From: Pseudomonadota bacterium
Lineage (GTDB): Bacteria; Pseudomonadota; Gammaproteobacteria; Burkholderiales; Rhodocyclaceae
Direction of reading: 5' to 3'
Assembly: GCA_008501585.1 (NCBI GenBank)
Contig: QQUN01000078.1
Coordinates: 38,363 to 102,362 of the forward strand
Length of the DNA: 64,000 nt
The notes beneath the pieces were generated by a model, which worked only from the letters and a program-made list of their open reading frames with translations, was not told the DNA's origin and did no database searches. The translations under genes and the position numbers were made by a program. Shown piece by piece: positions 37,842-44,663 of the stretch (position 1 is its first letter; each line of letters begins with the position of its first letter).

Positions 37842-38807
37842 ATGCTCGCCACCTTGCCCCTGCTGCGCAAGACCGCATTCCCCCCGCTGACCCGCAGCCG
37901 CATCGACACCCTGCAGATCAACCTCGGCTACCGCTGCAACCAGCAATGCCTGCACTGTCATGTGAACGCCGGCCCCAAGCGCACCGAGGAAATGGACAGC
38001 GAGACCATCGACGCCATCCTGCGCTTTGTCGATGCCAACGCCACGGTTCGCACGCTGGATCTCACCGGCGGCGCCCCTGAACTGAACCCGCACTTCCGCC
38101 GTCTGGTCGCCGCGGCCCGCGCCCGCGGCCTGCGCGTGATCGATCGCTGCAACCTGACCATTCTGAGCGAACCGGGCTACGAAACGCTGGCCGCCTTCCT
38201 CGCCGAGCACGGCGTCGAGGTCGTCGCCTCCCTGCCCTGTTATCTCGAAGACAACGTCAACGCCCAGCGCGGCAAGGGCGTGTTCGAAGCGAGCATCAAG
38301 GGCCTCAAGCAACTCAATGCGCTGGGCTACGGCCAACCCGACAGCGCGCTGACGCTGAACCTGGTGTACAACCCGCAGGGCGCCGTCCTGCCGCCGCCGC
38401 AAGCGCCGCTCGAGGCGGCCTACAAGACGCATCTCGGCGAACACTTCGGCATCGTCTTCAACCAGTTGTTCACGCTGGCCAACATGCCCATCCAGCGTTT
38501 TGGCTCGACGCTGCTGTCCAAGGGCGAGTTCAACCGCTACATGGATCTGCTTCAGTCCGCCCACCGCGACGACAACCTGCCCGGCGTGATGTGCCGCACC
38601 CAGATCAGCATCGACTGGCAAGGCAAGCTGTACGACTGCGACTTCAACCAGATGCTCGACATGCACACCGAAGACGCCGACGGCCGGCCGCTCACCATCC
38701 ATCAAGTCACCGCACAGCAACTCGAAGGGGGCCGCATCCAGGTCGCCGGCCACTGCTATGGCTGCACCGCAGGCCAGGGTTCGAGCTGCGGCGGTGCACT
38801 GAGCTGA
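37842..38807 (+). CDS. arsS: Arsenosugar biosynthesis radical SAM protein (ArsS, rSAM/selenodomain type)
   Basis: A 321-residue radical SAM enzyme. The cluster motif CNQQCLHC (Cys32, 36, 39; CxxxCxxC) is followed by HVNAGPKRTEEM and DLTGGAPELNPHFR. The C-terminal half is the Cys-rich domain with CRTQISIDWQGKLYDCDFNQML and the tail CYGCTAGQGSSCGG (Cys305, 308, 316). This is the TIGR04167 family; in cyanobacteria and others ArsS joins a deoxyadenosyl group to methylated arsenic, and some relatives carry selenocysteine. Here only Cys is used. AGGAGA precedes the ATG. The symporter gene follows after 15 bases. No arsM is near. Confidence 0.92.
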   Translation: MLATLPLLRKTAFPPLTRSRIDTLQINLGYRCNQQCLHCHVNAGPKRTEEMDSETIDAILRFVDANATVRTLDLTGGAPELNPHFRRLVAAARARGLRVIDRCNLTILSEPGYETLAAFLAEHGVEVVASLPCYLEDNVNAQRGKGVFEASIKGLKQLNALGYGQPDSALTLNLVYNPQGAVLPPPQAPLEAAYKTHLGEHFGIVFNQLFTLANMPIQRFGSTLLSKGEFNRYMDLLQSAHRDDNLPGVMCRTQISIDWQGKLYDCDFNQMLDMHTEDADGRPLTIHQVTAQQLEGGRIQVAGHCYGCTAGQGSSCGGALS

Positions 38808-38822
38808 CGGGGGACGCCGATC

Positions 38823-40220
38823 ATGGATCTGTCCAACACGCTGGGCGTCTACTTCTGGGGCTTTCTGGTGGTTTTCGGCGCGGTGATGTATTTGATCTCG
38901 CCCAAAGCCAAGGACGAAGGCGGCTTTTTCCGCGGCACCGACGCCGCCGGTCGGCCGGCCTCCACCTGGGCCTTGATGATGAGCATCTTCATCAGCTGGA
39001 TCTTCGCCAAATCGGTGACCAACGCTGCCAACCTGGGTGCCGCCTACGGCATTGTCGGCGGCCTGGCCTACGCCACCTACTGGCTGTCCATCCCCTTTGC
39101 CGGCTGGGTCATCTACCGCCTGCGCACCCGCGAAGGCGCCACCGGCCTGGTGCCCTTCCTGATCGGCAAATACGGCCGCATGGCCGCCATGGCCTTCTCC
39201 GCCGCCATCCTGGTGCGCCTGTACAACGAAGTGTGGAGCAATACCGCGGTGGTCGGCGGCTACTACGGCGAGGCCGGCTCGTTTGCCTTCATCGCCGCGG
39301 CCCTGCTGTTCACCGCTGCCGTGTTGCTCTACAGCCTCAAGGGCGGGCTGCGCAGCTCGATCTTTACCGATGTGATCCAGGCCGTGGTGTTCGTGCTTTT
39401 CCTCGGTCTGGTGCTGGTGTGGATCGTGCCCACGCACGGCCCGGTGGCACTACTCACCGAGGGCCACTTCGCGCTCGACGCCGGCGCCGACCTGCTGCTG
39501 GTGGCACTGCTGCAGGTGCTGTCCTACCCCTTCCACGACCCGGTGCTGACCGACCGCGGCTTCATCACGCGCGAGAAGACCATGCTGCGCGCCTTTGTGA
39601 TTGCCGGCGTGCTCGGCTTCTTCGCCATCCTCGCCTTCAGCCTGGTCGGCGTGCATGCCAAACTCGAAGGCATCGCGGCGGCCGGCAACGCGCCCGCACA
39701 GGTCGCCAAGGGCCTCGGCCTGGCGGGTTTCTTCGCCATGAGCGTGGTGATGATCTCCTCGGCCGCATCCACGCTGGACTCGACCTTCACCTCGTTGTCC
39801 AAGTCGGTGGCACATGAACTGCCGCTGCTTGCCGGCCGCACGCCGGGCACCCGTGCCATCCGCAACGGCGTGGTGACCATGGCGGTGTTCGCGCTGCTCG
39901 GCAACCTGCCGATGATCGCCGGCACCGACATCCTCAAGGCAACCACGCTGTCGGGCACCATGGTGATCGGTCTGGCGCCGGTGTTTTTGCTTTCGCGCTG
40001 GGTGGGCTACTCGCCGCTGTCCTTCCACCTCGCCTTCTGGACAGGCATGACGCTGGGCGTGATGCTCGCGCTCGGGGCGATCCCCGCCAGCTGGGCCATC
40101 GGCACCGGCAAGTATGGCCTGCTGCTGGGCACCAACCTGTATGGGCTGGCCCTGTGCACCGCCGGCTTCTTGCTGCCGCTGGCGCTCGGCCATCGCCGCA
40201 GCGCCACCGAAGCGGCATGA
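38823..40220 (+). CDS. Sodium:solute symporter family transporter
   Basis: A 465-residue inner-membrane protein with about 12-13 helices. Sequence features of the SSS (SLC5) family are visible: SIFISWIFAKSVTNAANLGAAYG in the first core helix, YSLKGGLRSSIFTDVIQAVVF and the SS pair in MSVVMISSAASTLDSTF corresponding to the Na2 site. The substrate cannot be predicted; relatives carry urea, sugars, vitamins or carboxylates. Position directly after arsS suggests import or export of an arsenic or selenium compound or its precursor. ATGA links it to the next gene. Confidence 0.88.
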   Translation: MDLSNTLGVYFWGFLVVFGAVMYLISPKAKDEGGFFRGTDAAGRPASTWALMMSIFISWIFAKSVTNAANLGAAYGIVGGLAYATYWLSIPFAGWVIYRLRTREGATGLVPFLIGKYGRMAAMAFSAAILVRLYNEVWSNTAVVGGYYGEAGSFAFIAAALLFTAAVLLYSLKGGLRSSIFTDVIQAVVFVLFLGLVLVWIVPTHGPVALLTEGHFALDAGADLLLVALLQVLSYPFHDPVLTDRGFITREKTMLRAFVIAGVLGFFAILAFSLVGVHAKLEGIAAAGNAPAQVAKGLGLAGFFAMSVVMISSAASTLDSTFTSLSKSVAHELPLLAGRTPGTRAIRNGVVTMAVFALLGNLPMIAGTDILKATTLSGTMVIGLAPVFLLSRWVGYSPLSFHLAFWTGMTLGVMLALGAIPASWAIGTGKYGLLLGTNLYGLALCTAGFLLPLALGHRRSATEAA

Positions 40221-41143
40221 GCGCGGCCGGCCGCGTCTGCCCGCTGCGCTATCGCTATGGCGCAGCGGCGATCCGCACCGCGCCGGAGCGTGTTGCCGAC
40301 ACGCTGTACGTGGTCGGCGGCCTGTATGGCAACACCGCGGCGCTCGACGCGCTGCAGGCCATGCTCACCGCCGAGCCCGGGCCGGTCACGGTGTGCTTCA
40401 ACGGCGACTTCAACTGGTTCAATGTCGACGACGCAGCCTTTGCGCAGATCAACAACGCCGTACTCGCCCACGACGCCATCCTCGGCAACGTGGAGGCCGA
40501 ACTGCAACCCGGGGAGGACGACGCCGGCTGCGGCTGTGCTTACCCCGACACGGTCGATGCCGGCGTGGTCGAACGCTCCAACCGGATCCATGCCCGCCTG
40601 AAAGCCACTGCCGCGCGCCACCCCGACCACCTCGCCGCCCTGGCGACCTTGCCGATGTTTGCCCGCTACCGCGTCGGCACGCTGAGGGTGGGTGTGGTGC
40701 ATGGCGACGCCAGCGCGCTGGCCGGCTGGGACTTTGATGTGGCGCGCATCGATGCGCCCGCGCATCGGGCAGCGCTGATCGCCGCCTTCGACGCGGCCGA
40801 TGTCGACATCTTCGCCAGCAGCCACACCTGCAGCCCGGTGTGCCGGCAGATCGCCCCCGGTAAAGTCGTCATCAACAACGGCGCCGCGGGCATGCCCAAC
40901 TTCCGTGCCACGCGGCATGGCATCGTCACCCGCATCGCACGCCGGCCGGGGCCGCATCCGGCCGAGTACGGCCTGAGCCAGGGCGGCCACGTCATCGAGG
41001 CGCTGGCCCTGCACTACGACGCCACCGCGTGGCAGGCGCGCTTTCTCGCCAACTGGCCGGCCGGGAGCGATGCACACCTGTCGTATTTCGCACGCATCGC
41101 GGATGGCCCCGATTTTGCCCTGGCCCAGGCCGCCCCGGCTTGA
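40217..41143 (+). CDS. Calcineurin-like phosphoesterase-fold protein with degenerate metal site
   Basis: A 308-residue soluble protein that looks like a YfcE/MPE-type metallophosphoesterase. Expected motif blocks occur in order: VVGGLYGNTAALDAL (33-46) in place of DxHGNxxAL, NGDFNWFN (62-69) for GDxxDRG, ILGNVEAEL (88-96) for GNxE/H, VVHGDAS (160-166) and SSHTCSP (201-207) for GHTH. The first two metal ligands are lost (Gly35 and Tyr37 instead of Asp and His). The protein is coupled by ATGA to the symporter. It may bind rather than hydrolyse a phosphorylated ligand; function is unproven. Confidence 0.72.
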   Translation: MSAAGRVCPLRYRYGAAAIRTAPERVADTLYVVGGLYGNTAALDALQAMLTAEPGPVTVCFNGDFNWFNVDDAAFAQINNAVLAHDAILGNVEAELQPGEDDAGCGCAYPDTVDAGVVERSNRIHARLKATAARHPDHLAALATLPMFARYRVGTLRVGVVHGDASALAGWDFDVARIDAPAHRAALIAAFDAADVDIFASSHTCSPVCRQIAPGKVVINNGAAGMPNFRATRHGIVTRIARRPGPHPAEYGLSQGGHVIEALALHYDATAWQARFLANWPAGSDAHLSYFARIADGPDFALAQAAPA

Positions 41144-41146
41144 TGC

Positions 41147-41178
41147 AACACGGCCGGGGCAGACACCCCGGCCGTGTT
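41147..41178. terminator. Bidirectional hairpin terminator
   Basis: AACACGGCCGGGG and CCCCGGCCGTGTT form a 13-base stem around a six-base loop between the convergent phosphoesterase-like and PEP-CTERM genes. T-runs are short. Confidence 0.8.
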
Positions 41179-41195
41179 AATCCGCATGCGCCGGA

Positions 41196-42131
41196 TCAGG
41201 CCTTGCGGCGGCGCAGCCGATAGCCCATGCCGGCCAAGCCGACCAGCATCATCGCCCAGGTATCGGGCTCGGGCACCGGCGAGAGCACGAACAGGCGCGA
41301 GTTCGGCGTGCCGGAATCCTCGGCCACGAGGTAGATGCGGCCGAGTTCATCCACCGTAACGCCTTCGATCGCCTGGCTGGTGATGCCGGACAGGTCGAAG
41401 CGGCTCAGCGTGTTGCCGGCGCGGTCGATCTCCAGCAGCATCCGCGAGCCGAGGCTGAGCACCAGCAGGTTGTCGGCCGCCGCGGTGCCGGCCAGCGCGT
41501 CGATGGGCGAGAGCGTCTGCACATCGGACAGCGTGCTCAGGCCCAGGGCGCTGGCGTCGAACAGCGGCGTCATGGTCGAGATGCCGCCGCCGGCGGCAAA
41601 GCTCAGGGTGCCGGCGCGCACTTCCAGCGGGCTGTCCTGCTTGACCGACACGAAGCTGCCATCACGCGGGTCGTAGCTGATCCCTTCGATGCCGTTGTTG
41701 GCGTAGCCATAGTCGGAAATCGAGGCCCACGGCGCGCTGGCCAGCGAGACGCTGCCACCGGGCACATAGCTGAACAGGAAGGCGTCCTGCAGGCGTTCCT
41801 CGGCCACCACCAGCATGCCGCCCCCGAGATAGGTCAGGCCTTCGGCGTCGTTGTGGCGGGTGGCCGCCGGCCAGCCGGAGAAGCGCATCGAGGAGAGCGT
41901 CTGACCGGTCAGCGACACCTCGACCACACCTTCGCCTTCGTCACCGACAAAGAACAGCGAGTTGCGGTCGCGGGCATAGGTGATGGCGGAGGCCTCCAGG
42001 CCCAGGGTACCGAGCCGGTCGAGCGCGTAGTTGCCGGTCACGGTGTAGGACGACAGGTCGATCGAGTTGGCAGCGTGGGCGAGCGAGCCGCTCAGCGCCA
42101 GCACGGCAGCGAGACAATGCATGCGTTTCAT
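41196..42131 (-). CDS. SdiA-regulated-like secreted protein with PEP-CTERM anchor
   Basis: A 311-residue exported protein. Residues 1-20 are a signal peptide (cleavage after AHA). The body is a beta-propeller of the SdiA-regulated (YjiK-like) family: LGLEASAITYARDRNSLFFVGDEG, NDAEGLTYLGGG, NNGIEGISYDPRDGSFVSVKQ and SQAIEGVTVDELGRIYLVAED. The C-terminus VPEPDTWAMMLVGLAGMGYRLRRRK is a PEP-CTERM sorting signal cut by exosortase. It should be delivered to the outer surface. It is 15 bases downstream of a second PEP-CTERM gene. Confidence 0.9.
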   Translation of the reverse strand: MKRMHCLAAVLALSGSLAHAANSIDLSSYTVTGNYALDRLGTLGLEASAITYARDRNSLFFVGDEGEGVVEVSLTGQTLSSMRFSGWPAATRHNDAEGLTYLGGGMLVVAEERLQDAFLFSYVPGGSVSLASAPWASISDYGYANNGIEGISYDPRDGSFVSVKQDSPLEVRAGTLSFAAGGGISTMTPLFDASALGLSTLSDVQTLSPIDALAGTAAADNLLVLSLGSRMLLEIDRAGNTLSRFDLSGITSQAIEGVTVDELGRIYLVAEDSGTPNSRLFVLSPVPEPDTWAMMLVGLAGMGYRLRRRKA

Positions 42132-42146
42132 GTGTGCGCTCCCCGT

Positions 42147-42818
42147 TCAGCGCGCGGCACGGCGGCGGGCGATACCGCCAACCAGCGCCAGCCCGGCCAG
42201 CAGCATGGCGTAGGTTTCGGGCTCCGGCACTGGCGCCGCCACATAAAAGCCCGGGTTGCCGATGTCGCCACGGGTCGACACATAGGAGCCAAAGCGGTCA
42301 CCGGCGCTGGCCAGCACCCAGTTGGCGGTCACGGTGGTAGCGGCCAGGTCGGCCGCACTGAGCGGGTTGCCGGTGGCGTTCTGGGTGCGCACCGTGCCCG
42401 CATAGATCTGGTCGCCATAGGCGAAGCGGTCGATCAGGCTGCCCGAGGCATCGAACAGGTTGATCTCGTCACCACGACCGATATTGTTGGTGTAGCCACC
42501 GAGCACCTTGACGCTCGCCACCAGCGACCAGTCGGCACGGAACGCCGCCGCGTCCGCCTCAGTGATGATTACCGATTCGCCAACGCCAACCCACCCGAAA
42601 CCGGACAGGTCGAACACACCGGCCTGGCGGCTGTCGTCGTCATAGCTCCATCCGGTGAAATCCACCGCCGAAGCGCCCATGTTGGTGAATTCGATGAATT
42701 CGCCCCCATTGCCGCTGTACATCCACTCGGTGATCTGGATGTCGGCCACCGATACCGCCGCACCCGCCTGCCCCGACAACAGCAGGGCCAGGCCGAACCC
42801 GTAAAGCGTCTTCTTCAT
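42147..42818 (-). CDS. Lamin-tail-domain-like secreted protein with PEP-CTERM anchor
   Basis: A 223-residue exported protein: signal peptide at 1-21 (cleavage after AGA), then a lamin-tail/IgE-like domain (IQITEWMYSGNGGEFIEFTNMGASAVDFTGWSYDDDSR) of the type found in surface adhesins and nucleases. The C-terminus PVPEPETYAMLLAGLALVGGIARRR is the PEP-CTERM signal. The start at 42818 follows GAGG. It precedes the SdiA-regulated-like gene, so both are probably cotranscribed and exported together by exosortase outside this window. Confidence 0.87.
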   Translation of the reverse strand: MKKTLYGFGLALLLSGQAGAAVSVADIQITEWMYSGNGGEFIEFTNMGASAVDFTGWSYDDDSRQAGVFDLSGFGWVGVGESVIITEADAAAFRADWSLVASVKVLGGYTNNIGRGDEINLFDASGSLIDRFAYGDQIYAGTVRTQNATGNPLSAADLAATTVTANWVLASAGDRFGSYVSTRGDIGNPGFYVAAPVPEPETYAMLLAGLALVGGIARRRAAR

Positions 42819-43018
42819 TTTTCTGACCTCAATGGATTTTGTTGGGCCACTGCGACGCGCGTGCCGTCCGGCGCGGCCGTGTCGCATGGTGGTGGACGCA
42901 TGCTAGCGATGCGGTGTGACGGTTCGACGACACGCTGCGATGTCGCGCCGGCGCCCTCTCAATATTCGTGTGTCGCCGCCGTTATTTCTCCGGTCTAACC
43001 CACCGGATCGCCCACCCC

Positions 43019-43915
43019 ATGCCCTTCTGGCCGTTCTCCCGCTCTCGTCAGGACGCCCTCGGCGCACAGCAACTCATGCACACCCTGCTGGCCATGGCCT
43101 GGGTGGTCGAAGCGCGCGACCCCTACACCGGCGGCCACCTGTGGCGGGTCTCGCGTCTGGCCGAAACGCTCGCCCGGCGGGCCGGGCTGGGGGAGCGGGA
43201 TGTCTCGCGCATTGCGATTGGCGGCTTTTTGCATGACCTGGGCAAGGTCGGCATTCCCGACGCCATCCTGCGCAAGCCGGACCGCCTGAGCGACGATGAA
43301 TTCGACATCGTGCGCACCCATCCGGCCGTCGGCGCCCGCCTGCTGGCCGGCCACCCGCTCGCGGCACTGGCCGCCGATGCGGTGCTGGCTCACCACGAAC
43401 GGCCCGACGGCCGCGGCTATCCGGCCGGGCTGGGCGCCGACGACATTCCGCAAGACGCCCGCATCATCGGCATCTGCGATGCCTTCGACGCCATGACCAG
43501 CGCCCGCCCCTACCGCAAGGGCATGCCCATCGACGCGGCGCTGGCGATCATTCGCGACCACCTCGGCAGCCAGTTCGACCGCCGCTTCGGAGAACACTTT
43601 CTCAGCCTGGCGCACACCGGCGTGCTGGAACACATCGTCGGCCACAGCGACGATGGCATTCCGCTTCTTGACTGCATGATGTGCGGCCCCACGCTGGTGG
43701 CGCGGCGCGAACAGGCGACCGGTGACACCCTGTTCTGTCCGCAATGCACCGGTGAATACCGGCTCGCCACGGGCGCGGACGGCAAGCTGGAGGCCCGCCA
43801 GACCGGTCGCGTCGGCTCGGCCGCAGATCTCGCGCCAGTGGCCGACAGCGGGCTCATCCAGCGCTTCCTCAGTGGCGCTGCGCGCCGCGCGCTGGCCAAC
43901 GGGGTGATTGAGTAG
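43019..43915 (+). CDS. HD-GYP domain protein with C-terminal zinc ribbon
   Basis: A 298-residue cytoplasmic protein. An HD-GYP domain is complete: HD at 72-73 (FLHDLGKVGIP), HHERPDGRGYP (125-135) with GYP intact, and ICDAFDAMTSARPYR (152-166). These residues support c-di-GMP phosphodiesterase activity. A C-terminal ribbon follows with CMMC (219-222) and CPQC (240-243). No receiver domain is present. The ATG at 43019 has no clear ribosome-binding site. A terminator follows. It is divergent from the PEP-CTERM pair. Confidence 0.88.
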   Translation: MPFWPFSRSRQDALGAQQLMHTLLAMAWVVEARDPYTGGHLWRVSRLAETLARRAGLGERDVSRIAIGGFLHDLGKVGIPDAILRKPDRLSDDEFDIVRTHPAVGARLLAGHPLAALAADAVLAHHERPDGRGYPAGLGADDIPQDARIIGICDAFDAMTSARPYRKGMPIDAALAIIRDHLGSQFDRRFGEHFLSLAHTGVLEHIVGHSDDGIPLLDCMMCGPTLVARREQATGDTLFCPQCTGEYRLATGADGKLEARQTGRVGSAADLAPVADSGLIQRFLSGAARRALANGVIE

Positions 43916-43922
43916 GACGAAA

Positions 43923-43948
43923 AAAAACCCGGTCGCAACCGGGTTTTT
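43923..43948. terminator. Bidirectional terminator between HD-GYP gene and infA
   Basis: AAAAACCCGGT-CGC-AACCGGGTTTTT hairpin with A/T runs on both sides, located between convergent stop codons. Confidence 0.9.
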
Positions 43949-43964
43949 CGGGTGTCGTGCGCGC

Positions 43965-44204
43965 TCAGTGCGTGCGACGCTGGACTTCCTTGTGGCGGAA
44001 GCTGATCCGCGCCTTCGACAGGTCGTACGGCGACATTTCGAGCGTCACGCGGTCGCCGGCCAGGATCCGGATGCGGAACTTGCGCATCTTGCCCGAGGCG
44101 TAGGCGGCCACATCCATGCCGTTGTCGAGCTTGACCAGGAAACGGGCATCACGAAGCACTTCCTGCACCACACCTTCGAACTGGATCATTTCTTCTTTGG
44201 CCAT
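43965..44204 (-). CDS. infA: Translation initiation factor IF-1
   Basis: A 79-residue OB-fold factor occupying the A site during initiation. [48 protein letters not shown] are the family core. It is about seven residues longer than E. coli IF-1 at the C-terminus (HKEVQRRTH), typical of a second, non-ribosomal-operon infA found in betaproteobacteria. The start follows AGGAGAG. It lies alone, downstream of a long non-coding stretch. Confidence 0.95.
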   Translation of the reverse strand: MAKEEMIQFEGVVQEVLRDARFLVKLDNGMDVAAYASGKMRKFRIRILAGDRVTLEMSPYDLSKARISFRHKEVQRRTH

Positions 44205-44663
44205 AAATTCTCTCCTAATCTGTTGTGGGGTCCGGCGACGCCATCGGTGCGTCCGCAGCGCATTGCGTCGCTCACGACTGGCGAGCGCGCCGGATTGAAT
44301 GCATTTGCTGGCGGCGGGCAATTGATGCCCTGTGCCGACGGGCAGCCCGGAAACACAGCTTCCGGACGCAATTGACGGGACCACGCCCGACGATCCGGCC
44401 ACTCCGGCGCCGAAAAGGCCTGCCAGAATGGCGGACAGGACGGCGCTTGGCGCCATGCTGGATCGGTGCGGCCCCATGCGTCTGGTCCCGCAACCGAGAT
44501 AAGGGCTTCATTCTACTCGATTTTTGTGCGCGGCACAAAAGAATTGACCGGTTTCGGCACAATTGACTGTCAGGTTTGCCCCCCCGGCACGGTCTGAACC
44601 ATCACACCCCTGCGAGCCGCCACGGCGGCCGCTGGCAAACAGATCTCGGAGCGCCGTCAGGCC
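44205..44663. other. Intergenic region upstream of infA and of the flavin-oxidoreductase operon
   Basis: 459 bases without a credible gene. On the minus strand TTGTGC (44538-44533), 17 bases and TAGAAT (44515-44510) make a promoter giving an infA leader of about 300 bases. No recognised riboswitch or RNA gene was found. A promoter for the plus-strand operon is not obvious. Confidence 0.5.
44510..44538 (-). promoter_or_regulatory. Candidate sigma-70 promoter for infA
   Basis: TTGTGC and TAGAAT on the minus strand with a 17-base spacer. It lies about 300 bases upstream of the infA start codon. Confidence 0.45.

Noticed and set aside
37191..39437. A 748-codon open frame antisense to truC, arsS and the symporter
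   Set aside because: It is antisense to three well-supported genes and shows no family features.
44225..44566. A 113-codon open frame in the infA upstream gap
   Set aside because: Arg/Cys-rich with no ribosome-binding site and no recognisable family; treated as non-coding.
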